Assembly (NCBI GenBank): GCA_021793215.1
Contig: JAJYTE010000028.1
Location: 1 to 35,716, forward strand
Origin: Bacillota bacterium
GTDB taxonomy: Bacteria; Bacillota; Sulfobacillia; JAJZYS01; JAJYTV01
Reading direction: 5' to 3'
Length of the DNA stretch: 35,716 bases
The position numbers and the translations under genes were made by a program. The notes under the pieces are model-generated. The model ran no database searches. It was not told where the DNA came from and was given only the letters and a program-made list of their open reading frames with translations. Positions 16,969 to 24,586 of this stretch are shown piece after piece (the first letter of the stretch is position 1; every line of letters begins with the position of its first letter).

Positions 16969-17622
16969 ATGTGGTTTCTTCCGCTGCCGGCGGAGCAGGG
17001 GCGCGCACTGTGCGCGCGGTCTCTTCGCGTAGGGAGCGACGGGCGACGCGCGATCTACGCGCGGGCACTCTGGGGCAAGGGGTATCCGGACGGCACTGCG
17101 CGCCTCGTGCTGCGCGATGTGCAGGGGGATGCCTACCGGATGTACGAGGGTACGGCGTGGGACGATGCGTTGCGCATCGATCTGCCCGAAATGGATGTCG
17201 ACGAGGTGGAGAAGCATCTCGCGGCGTCCGCGATGGTCGCGAGCCCGCTGAATCCTGGCGCACCCGAGGTGCGAGCGGGCGGGGTGGACCCTGGGAACCT
17301 CGTGGAGCATGCGGCGGCACTGCACAGGATCACCCGCGTCTGCTGCGGGGTGTACTGGAGCGAGCGGCTGAAATGGGGCGCGATCGTGCTCGGTGCGGAA
17401 CCGCTCGACGACGTGACACCGGCGCTCGCGATGTACCTTCGCCAGGCCGGTGGAGGACTCGGCAGACTCACGCGAAGATGGCGGACCCGTCACGACAAGG
17501 GCGAAGGGAAACTCGGTCGCAGCATCGCGCGGGCGCAGTTCATCGAGCGCATGGCGCTGGAATTTTCTCTTATCTGGCAGGATGGCGTTTCCGTGGACAA
17601 CCCCGCAAGGCGCCAGTCCTAG
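16969..17622 (+). CDS. hypothetical protein
   Basis: A 217-residue soluble protein with no family that I recognise. The start ATG 16969 has GGAGGTG eight bases upstream. The first half is rich in short strands (AIYARALWGKGYPDGTARLVLRDVQGDAYRMYEG), ending in an acidic DLPEMDVDEVEKHL helix. The second half is helical and basic (LTRRWRTRHDKGEGKLGRSIARAQFIER), and a CC pair (VCCGVYWSERLKWG) lies in the middle. It is monocistronic: divergent from azlC on one side and followed by a symmetrical terminator on the other. Codon use is like the chromosomal neighbours, so it looks like a native gene. Confidence 0.7.
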   Translation: MWFLPLPAEQGRALCARSLRVGSDGRRAIYARALWGKGYPDGTARLVLRDVQGDAYRMYEGTAWDDALRIDLPEMDVDEVEKHLAASAMVASPLNPGAPEVRAGGVDPGNLVEHAAALHRITRVCCGVYWSERLKWGAIVLGAEPLDDVTPALAMYLRQAGGGLGRLTRRWRTRHDKGEGKLGRSIARAQFIERMALEFSLIWQDGVSVDNPARRQS

Positions 17623-17635
17623 TTCCGTAGCGATG

Positions 17636-17672
17636 CGAAGGGATCGGACGGCTTGGCCGCCCGATCCCTTCG
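17636..17672. terminator. symmetrical hairpin between convergent genes
   Basis: A perfect 12-bp stem, CGAAGGGATCGG pairing with CCGATCCCTTCG, sits between the stop of the unknown plus-strand gene and the stop of pstS on the minus strand. U-tracts are poor on both sides, but the position fits a shared, bidirectional terminator. Confidence 0.7.
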
Positions 17673-17685
17673 CGTTCGCCTCGGT

Positions 17686-18765
17686 TTACTTGATCTCTCG
17701 GATCTGCTTCGTGCTCAGCGGCAGAACGTTCGCGGGCAGCGGCAGGAAGTGCACTTGCGTCAGGAACTTCGCCGAGTTGCCCTCGTTCGGGTTGACCGCC
17801 CAGATCAGGAACGTCCGCAGCGCGGCCGCGACCTGGGAACTGGGCTGGGCCCGGCTGACGATGGCGTACTCGAAGTTGATGATCGGGTACGAGTTGACGC
17901 CGGGGGCGAGGATCAGCGAGATGCGCTCGTCCGCAGGCGTCTGCTTGACCCGCGCCTGCGCCGCGGCCGCGATCGTTGCGCTGGTTGGGAGAAGGAAGCG
18001 GCCCGCCCGGTTCTCGACCGCGGCCTCGCCGAGGTGGTCCTGCAGCGCCTGGCTCAGCCACGAGATGCCGACGTAGCCTACGCTGCCAGGGGTGTTCACC
18101 AGCTCCTGGACGATGCCGCCGTTGCCGACGCCGGTCACCGAACCCTGCACGCTGGGCCAGGAGACCGATGTGCCGTAGCTGACCGCCTTCGACCAGCTGC
18201 GGGTCGAGAACGAGAGGTACTGGGTGAAGAGGAACGTGTCGCCGGAGCCGTCCGCCCGGTGGACGGGGACGATCGGGAAGTTCGGGAGGCTAACGCCGGG
18301 GTTCAGCTTCTGGATGGTCGGGTCGTTCCAGTTCGTGACCTTGCCCTCGTAGATCAGGGCGAGGACCGCGCCGCTCAGGTGCAGGTGCACGCCGCTCGAG
18401 ACTCCGGGCAGGTTGTACATCACCTGCTGCGCCGAGATGGCGAGCGGGATGTTGAGGATGTTCGGGTCCTGCTGCATCTGCGCCGTGGGCATGTAGGCGT
18501 CGGATGAGCCGATCTCCACCGTGCCGTTGAGCGCGTCCGCGATGCCGGTGCCGGACCCGGTTGACTGCGTGTTGATGGTGACCCCCGCGTGCGTCTTGGA
18601 GTACACCGGAACCCATATGTTGAACAGCGGGTACAAGAGGCTCGAACCGGTCTCCGTCAGCTGGATCTCTGAACCAGCAGCCGCACCGGAGCCCAGACCC
18701 AAGGTCGCCACCATCGCCAGGACGGCGGCAACGCCAACCGAGCGCAGACGGGGCAGACGGATCAT
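17686..18765 (-). CDS. pstS: phosphate-binding protein, PstS family
   Basis: A 359-residue periplasmic-binding-type protein. A signal peptide occupies about residues 1-28. The phosphate-binding motifs follow: LTETGSSLLYPLFNIW, QSTGSGTGIADALNGTVEIGSSDA, PIVPVHRADGSGDTFLFTQYL, and NGGIVQELVNTPGSVGYVG. Unusually for a Gram-positive PstS, no lipobox cysteine is seen at the signal peptide end (GAAAGSE), so anchoring is unclear. The start ATG 18765 has AAAGGGG upstream. It stands alone: no pstC, pstA or pstB lies beside it in this window, so its transporter must be elsewhere, or it works in sensing or scavenging. Confidence 0.88.
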   Translation of the reverse strand: MIRLPRLRSVGVAAVLAMVATLGLGSGAAAGSEIQLTETGSSLLYPLFNIWVPVYSKTHAGVTINTQSTGSGTGIADALNGTVEIGSSDAYMPTAQMQQDPNILNIPLAISAQQVMYNLPGVSSGVHLHLSGAVLALIYEGKVTNWNDPTIQKLNPGVSLPNFPIVPVHRADGSGDTFLFTQYLSFSTRSWSKAVSYGTSVSWPSVQGSVTGVGNGGIVQELVNTPGSVGYVGISWLSQALQDHLGEAAVENRAGRFLLPTSATIAAAAQARVKQTPADERISLILAPGVNSYPIINFEYAIVSRAQPSSQVAAALRTFLIWAVNPNEGNSAKFLTQVHFLPLPANVLPLSTKQIREIK

Positions 18766-18900
18766 ACGGCATCCCCTTTCCACGATCTGACGCTGACTTT
18801 CTGCCTCGCACCTTGCGGTTTACGGAAGATCTTATGAAGACTGCGTTGCGGTCGACGGTATCCGGGACCGGACACAGCGCTGGACGCCCGGGCTTGGCGA

Positions 18901-18929
18901 TTGACGCGTTCCAGAAAAGTCCATACCAT
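18901..18929 (+). promoter_or_regulatory. candidate SigA promoter of the MFS-acyltransferase gene
   Basis: TTGACG (18901-18906) and TACCAT (18924-18929) are separated by 17 bp, in a locally AT-rich stretch some 70 bases before the ATG at 19000. Moderate match only. The pstS promoter must lie in the same 230-bp gap on the other strand; I could not identify it or a Pho box. Confidence 0.45.
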
Positions 18930-18999
18930 TATCGTAGTAGCAATTATTTCCCCATGCTGCCGCCCGACGTTACTCCTCCCGCATGTAAGGTGAATCCCC

Positions 19000-21399
19000 A
19001 TGGCGGAGCGCCACGAGGTTTCCCGCGCCGTCCCGGCGGGCCAGCAGGTCGCACTGTCGGCCTACTGGTTCTCACTGAACTTCCAGGGTTCGGCGCTCTT
19101 GACGATCCTCATACCGACCGCCCTCGACCGCCTTGCGTACGGCAGCCACACACTGCTGCTGACACGCCTCGCGGCCCTTGGATCGGTTGTCGCGATGGTG
19201 CTGCCTCCGATCGCCGGCGCGTTCTCCGATCGGGTGAAGCGGCGCGGCGGTCGGCGCCGGCCACTGCTGCTCTGGGGCACGGGAGTGAACGTCGCCGGCC
19301 TTCTGGTGATCAGCGGGGCGGGCAGCGTCTACATGCTCGCGGGCGGATTCGTCATCGCGGTCGTGGGTCAGAACATCGCGGGGGCAGCGTACCAGGCGAT
19401 GATGCCGGACATGGTCCCCGAGGAGCACTGGGGGACCGCCTCAGCGTACATGGGGGTGGCGAGCCTTCTCGGCACGATCGCGGGACTCGGCGTCGCGGGA
19501 ACCTCGTCGGCGCGCACCGCGTACTACGCGATGGCGCTCGTGGCGGCCCTCGGCGCGATCTACAGCGCGTCCGCGATGAGCGACCGGCAGACGGCGGAGG
19601 CGCCATCTCTAACCGCGAAGGTCCGGAACCGCAGGGACTTCCTCCTGGTCTTCTTCGCCCGCTTCGCCGTCATGTTCGGGCAGACGCTGCTGATGACGTT
19701 CGCCCTCTACTTCTTCCAGGACGTCCTGCACGTGGCGAGCCCGAAGGGAAGCACCGCCCTGATCGCGGGCCTCGCGCTCGTGGGCGCCGTCGCGTCGACG
19801 GTCGTCCTGGGAAGGCTGTCGGACCGCTCCGACCGTCCGGGCATCGTGTTCCTCGCGGGCATCCCCATGGCGGTGGCGGTGGGGGGGTTCGGCCTCTTCC
19901 CGGATCCGCGCCTGCTCCTGGTCTTCGCGCTGCTCTACGGCGTCGGCTACGGCGCCTACCTCTCGGTCGACTGGGCCCTCGCGCTCGACTCGATCCCGGA
20001 CCTTCGCAACGTCGCGCGAGACCTCGGCGTCTGGGGCATCGCCTCGAACCTCCCAAGCGTGCTCGCACCGCTCGTCGGCGGCTGGCTGATCCTCCACTAC
20101 GCCGTGCCTGCCGTCGGATACAAGGCGCTGTTCCTCCTCTCGGGCGCAACGACGCTGCTCGGATCGTTCATCGTGCTCGGAGTTCGCTCGCGGCGCCAGA
20201 CGTCGATCGTCGAGGGCGCGCTGCATCTCCTCGTTGCCCTGATCCTCCGGGTGTACGTCGGGCTGGGGTACCGCGTACGCGTATGGGGGAGGCTTCCGCA
20301 CGGGCGCGGCGCGACGCTCGTCGTCGGGAACCACGGCCACGACCTCGAGGGCATGGTCGTCCCGCAGCTCCTCTACTGGATGGGACGGCCCACGTTCGCC
20401 GCAGGCTCGGAGCGCATCTTCGAGCCTGGCTTCCTTGCGACCCGCGCGCCGTCCCGTTTCGCAGCGCTGCTCGCGGGCGCGAGCGTCGGTCCAATCGTCT
20501 CGGCCCTCGGTGTGCGCCCGATCGAGAACATGCCGCGGGTGCGCCCCTTCGTCAGCCTCTGCTATGAGGTGCTGCGCCGCCATGGCGACCTGCCACTGCG
20601 CAGCGTCTTCACGGAGAGTGCGCTCGCGGCTGTGCTGCCTGCGCATGCCGCAGACGTTGAGCTGCACCTGCGCGACGCGTGGCGACCGCGGCTGCTGACG
20701 TCTGCGCAGACGATCCTCGCGTTCTCGGCCTTGCGCGAGCCCTTTCGCACGGAGGTGCGCAGCGCGGTGCGCCCCCGGATCGAACGCGAACTCAAGGTCC
20801 TCGAGGACATCCTGCGGACAGGAGGCACCCTCTACCTCACGCCGGAGGGGAAGTACACCGACAGCGGCAGGCTCTCGCGCTTCCGGGCCGCCTACGATCT
20901 GCTTTGGCCGCTCGCGGAGCGCGTGTACCTCGCCGCGACGAGCTACGATCCATTCCTGCCGGGCCGGATGCGGATGCTCCTGCGCTTCGTCCCGGCCGCT
21001 CCGGGGGAGGACCTGCGGGTGAGCCTGCTCGCCGCGAGGCCCGTGACGGTGAGTCAGGTCGTCGCGCAGGCGCTGCTGCGCGACGTGGAGCCCCGCCGGG
21101 CCGAGGAGATCGAGGCCGCCGCGCTGGAGATCCTGGCAGGGGTCCCCAAGGGCGCCTTCCTCAGTCCCGAGCTGGCGACCGATCCGCGGCGTGGCATCCG
21201 GCGCGCGCTACGCTGGCTCGTCTTCCGAGGGTATCTCGCCCGAAGCGCAGGGCTCCTTCGCGCCACGGGCCTCCGAACTGACCCGCGGTTCGTCAACGTG
21301 CCCGACATGATCGCATACCAAGCGGCTCAGATCGAGGAGACGAGAGAGGCGCTCGTCGACTCCCGCAGGGTTCAGCCGGATCGGATGCTCCCGGTGTAG
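19000..21399 (+). CDS. MFS transporter fused to a PlsC-like acyltransferase domain
   Basis: A 799-residue fusion. Residues 1 to about 405 form a 12-helix MFS domain of the sugar-cation or lysophospholipid-transporter type: NFQGSALLTILIPTAL, GAFSDRVKRRGGRRRPLLLWG, LSDRSDRPGIVFLAG, GVWGIASNLPSVLAPLVGG. Residues from about 430 to 650 carry acyltransferase motifs: VVGNHGHDLEG, where the HX4D box reads His445-x4-Glu450, and YLTPEGKYTDSGRLSRFR, matching the FPEGTRS block (Pro615-Glu616-Gly617). The two motifs are about 170 residues apart, roughly twice normal, implying an insertion. LplT-Aas fusions remodel lysophospholipids with the same domain order, so lipid flipping plus reacylation is the best guess. 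Start ATG 19000, AAGGTG upstream. Confidence 0.8.
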   Translation: MAERHEVSRAVPAGQQVALSAYWFSLNFQGSALLTILIPTALDRLAYGSHTLLLTRLAALGSVVAMVLPPIAGAFSDRVKRRGGRRRPLLLWGTGVNVAGLLVISGAGSVYMLAGGFVIAVVGQNIAGAAYQAMMPDMVPEEHWGTASAYMGVASLLGTIAGLGVAGTSSARTAYYAMALVAALGAIYSASAMSDRQTAEAPSLTAKVRNRRDFLLVFFARFAVMFGQTLLMTFALYFFQDVLHVASPKGSTALIAGLALVGAVASTVVLGRLSDRSDRPGIVFLAGIPMAVAVGGFGLFPDPRLLLVFALLYGVGYGAYLSVDWALALDSIPDLRNVARDLGVWGIASNLPSVLAPLVGGWLILHYAVPAVGYKALFLLSGATTLLGSFIVLGVRSRRQTSIVEGALHLLVALILRVYVGLGYRVRVWGRLPHGRGATLVVGNHGHDLEGMVVPQLLYWMGRPTFAAGSERIFEPGFLATRAPSRFAALLAGASVGPIVSALGVRPIENMPRVRPFVSLCYEVLRRHGDLPLRSVFTESALAAVLPAHAADVELHLRDAWRPRLLTSAQTILAFSALREPFRTEVRSAVRPRIERELKVLEDILRTGGTLYLTPEGKYTDSGRLSRFRAAYDLLWPLAERVYLAATSYDPFLPGRMRMLLRFVPAAPGEDLRVSLLAARPVTVSQVVAQALLRDVEPRRAEEIEAAALEILAGVPKGAFLSPELATDPRRGIRRALRWLVFRGYLARSAGLLRATGLRTDPRFVNVPDMIAYQAAQIEETREALVDSRRVQPDRMLPV

Positions 21400-21446
21400 G
21401 ATCGGAAGTTCTTTACACCGCAAGCGAAAAACGCGTCGAGACAGTG

Positions 21447-21475
21447 TCACCCTTCGCGCGCGTGCTCTATAGACT
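21447..21475 (+). promoter_or_regulatory. possible SigE-type promoter of sigK
   Basis: TATAGACT (21468-21475) matches 6 of 8 positions of the SigE -10 (CATACAMT), and TCACCCT lies 14 bp upstream at 21447-21453 (4 of 7 of the -35). In Bacillus, sigK is first transcribed by SigE in the mother cell. This is a weak match proposed from context. Confidence 0.3.
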
Positions 21476-21506
21476 GATAAGGCACGCTGGCGCGGAGGTG
21501 CAGGGT

Positions 21507-21722
21507 ATGGACTTCGACATCGTCGCTCTGGTGGTTCTGCCGCTCTTGCGCGGAGTGTGGCTGCTGATCGGCTACCTCTCCGGCAGCGCGTTCCCGCAGC
21601 CTCTCTCTGAGGTCGAGGAGGCCGATGCGCTGCACAGCCTCAAGGCCGGCGACCGCAAGGCGAGACAGCTCCTCATCGAGCGCAACCTGAGGCTCGTGGC
21701 GCACATCGTGAAGAAGTTGTGA
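21507..21722 (+). CDS. sigK: RNA polymerase sigma-K factor, N-terminal part (interrupted sigK)
   Basis: The first 71 codons of sigK, the late mother-cell sigma factor. The hydrophobic pro-sequence (FDIVALVVLPLLRGVWLLIGYLSG), removed by SpoIVFB in relatives, is followed by the SigK hallmark AFPQPLSEVEE and by region 2.1 up to ERNLRLVAHIVKK. In intact SigK proteins this continues with F-E-N-T-G-E-D; here one more codon (TTG) is followed by TGA. Everything needed for promoter recognition is missing, so this is the 5' half of a gene split by an insertion and should be rebuilt on excision. ATG 21507 has GGAGGTG upstream. The truncation lies upstream of the split in Bacillus subtilis, as I recall that site. 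Confidence 0.88.
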   Translation: MDFDIVALVVLPLLRGVWLLIGYLSGSAFPQPLSEVEEADALHSLKAGDRKARQLLIERNLRLVAHIVKKL

Positions 21723-21736
21723 TCATTATAACAAGT
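21708..21736. other. candidate left attachment site (attL)
   Basis: sigK similarity ends at GTGAAGAAGTT (21708-21718), so the crossover core must lie in or just before it. Outside it follows an AT-rich imperfect dyad, TTGTGATCATTATAACAA (21717-21734), untypical of this GC-rich DNA and a plausible recombinase-binding arm. The exact 2-bp core cannot be fixed without the right junction. Confidence 0.5.
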
Positions 21737-21770
21737 CGCGGAATCCGGCCCTGGAGCGCGATTTGCGGTG

Positions 21771-23261
21771 TTAAGAGAAGTCGGCGTACTGCAGCACGAG
21801 CTGTGGGTCTCCGTCGTTTTTGAAGATGATGCGCGCGTAGGACTCGCGGACGATCGCTTGCAACCCGGCGTTCCCTGCACCAACGTCCAGTCTGGCCATG
21901 CGACCGCGGAGCTCTGAGCGCGCAGTCTGTACGTCGGGCTTGTCCGAGATCTCCGCACGCAACGCTGCGATACGCTGTCGCCATGCCTCATGCTGCGCCG
22001 CCGCGTCGGAAATGGTCGTGCGGTACTCGTCGATCGTGAACACTCCCTCGACCAACGCCAGTCGCGCGCGCCGCGCGGCCTCCGGTGCTTCTGAGAGGCG
22101 ACGCTCCAGCGCCGTGATCTCCTGCCTCACCGCGTCTGCGCGTTGCGACGAGCGCTCGACCTCTCGCCGGATCGCGAGTTCGCTGGTCGATTCCTCTGCG
22201 CCGGCGAGCAGGTCGTCGAGGACGACGCGCTCCGCCGTCTCCGCGCGCACCGCGTTGCGTCGGCAGGTGCCGCGCCTAGAGTAGGCGCCACAGATGTAGT
22301 AGGCCCACGAGCCGCCGTTCCCGTCGCTCGACCGCGAGTAAACCATTCGCGAGCCGCAGTGGCCGCAGAAGAGGACGCCTGAGAGCAGATGCGGGCTGCC
22401 GGCTGCTTGACCACGCATTCCGGCGCGAGACCGGCGCTGGCGCTGCGCCCTCTCGATCGTCTCGTCGTCCAGGATGCGTGGGTGGGCGTCCTCCACCGTT
22501 AGGTAGTCGCCCTCGTTGCGAATGATCCGGGGGTAGGCGCCAGAGCCTTTCACCTTGCGCCACTTCCCGTAGGTGACGGCGCCGCGGTAGGTCTCCACGT
22601 CCTCGAATAGGAGGCGCACCGACGAAACGCCCCACTGCGCGCCGGTTTTGGTACGCGCCCCCATGGCGTTCAGACGGCGCGCGATCTCGCGCATCCCCAC
22701 CGACTCGTCGAGGTACCAGCGGTACGCTTCGCGGACGTGCCGTGCCTGCTCCTCGTCGACGACAAGCCGGCCGTCGCCTCCCATGCGGTAGCCGTACTTG
22801 ACGCGGCCGAAGACTTTGCCCTCGCGCACGCGCAGGGCTTGGTTACTACGCACCTTGCGCCCGAGCTGTCGGCGGAAGTAGTGAGCGAACGCCGAGAGCA
22901 GGTGCAGCTGCAGTTCGCCTTCCGGCGTCGTCAGGTCGATCTCGTTCGCAACGGCGGCGAAACGCACGCCAGCCTGGCGCAGCTCGTCGATGAATAGGAG
23001 CGTCGAGATAAGGTTCCGTGAGAGGCGGTCGAGCTCATAGACGACGACTACGTCGGCGCCCTCACGTCCTGCCGTCTCAAGGATCTCGCGCAGCTCACGC
23101 TGGTTCCGCGCACCGGACTGCACGTATTCCAGCATCCGCGCGAGTTCCCAGCCCTGCTGCGCGCAGTAGGCCGCGATCTGTTCGCGCTGGTTTCCCAGGC
23201 TGTAGTGGTCGTCTTCGGCCTGCGCCTTTGATGAGACGCGGACAACACCGAGTGCCCTCAT
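21771..23261 (-). CDS. large serine recombinase (SpoIVCA-like)
   Basis: A 496-residue site-specific recombinase. The N-terminal resolvase domain has GVVRVSSKAQ with the nucleophile Ser10, YSLGNQREQI, and ELDRLSRN. A Recombinase domain follows (GKVFGRVKYGYRM to about residue 300), then a zinc ribbon LFCGHCGSRM with ICGAYSRRGTCRRN (four cysteines), and a C-terminal coiled coil (about 370-440). The start ATG 23261 has AAGGAG upstream; the longer in-frame extension is unlike the family. It converges on the truncated sigK, with 48 bp between the two stops, the arrangement I recall for spoIVCB and spoIVCA in Bacillus subtilis. It should catalyse excision of the element and restoration of sigK. Confidence 0.93.
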   Translation of the reverse strand: MRALGVVRVSSKAQAEDDHYSLGNQREQIAAYCAQQGWELARMLEYVQSGARNQRELREILETAGREGADVVVVYELDRLSRNLISTLLFIDELRQAGVRFAAVANEIDLTTPEGELQLHLLSAFAHYFRRQLGRKVRSNQALRVREGKVFGRVKYGYRMGGDGRLVVDEEQARHVREAYRWYLDESVGMREIARRLNAMGARTKTGAQWGVSSVRLLFEDVETYRGAVTYGKWRKVKGSGAYPRIIRNEGDYLTVEDAHPRILDDETIERAQRQRRSRAGMRGQAAGSPHLLSGVLFCGHCGSRMVYSRSSDGNGGSWAYYICGAYSRRGTCRRNAVRAETAERVVLDDLLAGAEESTSELAIRREVERSSQRADAVRQEITALERRLSEAPEAARRARLALVEGVFTIDEYRTTISDAAAQHEAWRQRIAALRAEISDKPDVQTARSELRGRMARLDVGAGNAGLQAIVRESYARIIFKNDGDPQLVLQYADFS

Positions 23262-23301
23262 CCTGCGGTCGCTCCTTGCGTAAGATGGCGACGGGTGCGG
23301 T

Positions 23302-23412
23302 ATGGCAGACAAGCCGACGATCACGGTGGGCCGGGTGAACGGCCCGACGGGCGCTTGGCGCCAGCACGTCGCCGCGGCGCTCATTCGCTGGTTGCTGCGC
23401 GGTGGTCGTTAA
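23302..23412 (+). CDS. micro-protein A, related to the one at 24896
   Basis: A 36-residue ORF (MADKPTITVGRVNGPTGAWR, then AAALIRWLLRGGR) between the divergent start of the recombinase gene and the convergent end of immA, whose stop codons it overlaps by four bases. No good SD is visible (GACGGGTG only). It is reported because a second small ORF 1.5 kb away encodes the same ITVGRV...AA-L-RW pattern with different codons, which suggests a real, selected protein. The predicted form is a short strand followed by an amphipathic helix. Function unknown; a small regulator of excision is one possibility. Confidence 0.5.
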   Translation: MADKPTITVGRVNGPTGAWRQHVAAALIRWLLRGGR

Positions 23413-24131
23413 AAGCCCATCAACCGAGGGCGCGAGGGGATTGACTTCTCCTCGTCCTCCCGAACAGCCTTCTCGTCGTCAGGGTACGGCGTGGGCTCTT
23501 CGTTTTCGCCCAATTCGGCCGTGGCACCCGCCTCGCCTTCTTCAGTAAGTTCCCACTCTGGCAAATTGCCATCGTGAGTCACGACGAAGCACTCGGTCAT
23601 CAACTCTTGGTAGTGTCTATCCGACAATCCCAATTTGGCTGCACCGTCATCGTTGTACAATTTACGAACTTGCAGCAGACGCCATCCACACGCTTCTTCC
23701 GAGACTTCCATGTACTCCGCCCAGTCTCGCAGATAGCGGTAGGATTGTCCCTCGACGAACTCCCATGGGATCAGAAGTTCCTCCGCAAATATGTTCGCTT
23801 CCCGTTCCATCCATCTGAACATCTTATTCGGGACTCCGCCCGGTGGCATCTCAGCAAAGTGCTGCAAAATGATGTGCGCCAGTTCATGGGCCATTGTCCA
23901 CCGTACGCGATTATAGGGCCGCTCCAGATTGATCAACGAACGGAAATGGCCCGTGTAAGGGTTCTGTATTGTCCAGCCATCCTTGATCGTGGCGTCGCCT
24001 ACAACATCGGCAAACATGTGCAGCCACTTCTCGGCAGGGGTCGGAGGATGGTGGCACGCGAATGACCTTCTCAGATCACTCGCCTTTTGGCGAATGATCG
24101 GATATCGCACCTTTCTGTAAAGCGCTGCCAT
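23409..24131 (-). CDS. ImmA/IrrE family metallopeptidase
   Basis: A 240-residue protein with the zinc-protease motif HELAH at residues 82-86, inside VRWTMAHELAHIILQHF, and a third ligand in WMEREANIFAEELLIP, the ImmA/IrrE pattern. The C-terminal third is acidic and low-complexity (ELGENEEPTPYPDDEKAVREDEE). The start ATG 24131 lies 10 bp after the xre repressor stop, in the same transcript. In ICEBs1-type elements, ImmA cleaves the neighbouring XRE repressor ImmR to induce excision; the same role is inferred here. Base composition is clearly more AT-rich than the rest of the element. Confidence 0.85.
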   Translation of the reverse strand: MAALYRKVRYPIIRQKASDLRRSFACHHPPTPAEKWLHMFADVVGDATIKDGWTIQNPYTGHFRSLINLERPYNRVRWTMAHELAHIILQHFAEMPPGGVPNKMFRWMEREANIFAEELLIPWEFVEGQSYRYLRDWAEYMEVSEEACGWRLLQVRKLYNDDGAAKLGLSDRHYQELMTECFVVTHDGNLPEWELTEEGEAGATAELGENEEPTPYPDDEKAVREDEEKSIPSRPRLMGF

Positions 24132-24141
24132 TGTTCTGCGG

Positions 24142-24495
24142 TTACTGATCCTGAGGATCAGGCTTGTCTTCTTCCAAAAATTGCTCCATGGCACGGATCA
24201 TTTTCCGTTTCATATCGTCGGTCAGTTTCTCCGATGCACGACGTAGAAACTTGACGCCTTCCGGCCAGTCGAGAGGTTTCTCTTCCTCCGAATCACCTGG
24301 ACCCTTCACCAGATAATCCACGGTCACGCCCAACACCTCCGACAGGCGCGCGAGTTCCTGCGCTCCTGGCGATGCCCGGTCGATTTCCCATGAGGCCAGT
24401 GTCGCTCGAGCCACGCCAACATGCACCGCGAGCGCTTCTTGCGTCAGATTCTTAAGCCCTCGCGCTGTTTTGATGCGCGCACCGAGCGTAGTCAC
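24142..24495 (-). CDS. XRE-family repressor (ImmR/cI-like)
   Basis: A 117-residue DNA-binding protein. The helix-turn-helix spans about residues 5-62: LGARIKTARGLKNLTQEALA, VGVARATLASWEIDRASP, LARLSEVLGVTVDYLV, typical of cI/ImmR repressors. A helical C-terminus (ASEKLTDDMKRKMIRAMEQFLEE) would serve dimerisation or recognition by the protease. Start GTG 24495, with AGGAG and GAGGTAGG upstream. It is divergent from the excisionase-like gene; two 17-bp dyads lie in the shared control region, which it most likely binds. It forms an operon with immA downstream. A perfect 17-bp palindrome (24145-24161) overlaps its last codons. Confidence 0.9.
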   Translation of the reverse strand: MTTLGARIKTARGLKNLTQEALAVHVGVARATLASWEIDRASPGAQELARLSEVLGVTVDYLVKGPGDSEEEKPLDWPEGVKFLRRASEKLTDDMKRKMIRAMEQFLEEDKPDPQDQ

Positions 24496-24539
24496 CCTAC
24501 CTCAACTCCTGTAGCCAACCTATCAGTGCCTTCACCCCA

Positions 24540-24569
24540 TATACAATCCTGTGTGTCTATAGTGCACAA
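24540..24569 (-). promoter_or_regulatory. leftward promoter of the xre-immA operon
   Basis: On the minus strand TTGTGC (24564-24569) and TGTATA (24540-24545) are 18 bp apart, a fair SigA match. The spacer contains operator-like dyad O1, so transcription of the repressor would be autoregulated. Confidence 0.55.
24552..24568. promoter_or_regulatory. putative operator O1 (17 bp)
   Basis: TGTGTCTATAGTGCACA is an imperfect dyad with the same length and end bases as the perfect dyad O2 42 bp to the right. It overlaps the leftward promoter spacer and its -35. The likely ligand is the XRE repressor. Confidence 0.6.
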
Positions 24570-24586
24570 AACGTCTCGCAAATCCC

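Noticed and set aside
18813-20567. Open frame of 584 codons overlapping the MFS gene
   Set aside because: Low-complexity Arg/Gly/Pro text in a second frame of the real MFS-acyltransferase gene.
21717-21734. TATAAT on the minus strand at the element end, as a promoter
   Set aside because: There is no -35 at a suitable distance and it would read out into sigK antisense; better explained as part of the attachment site.
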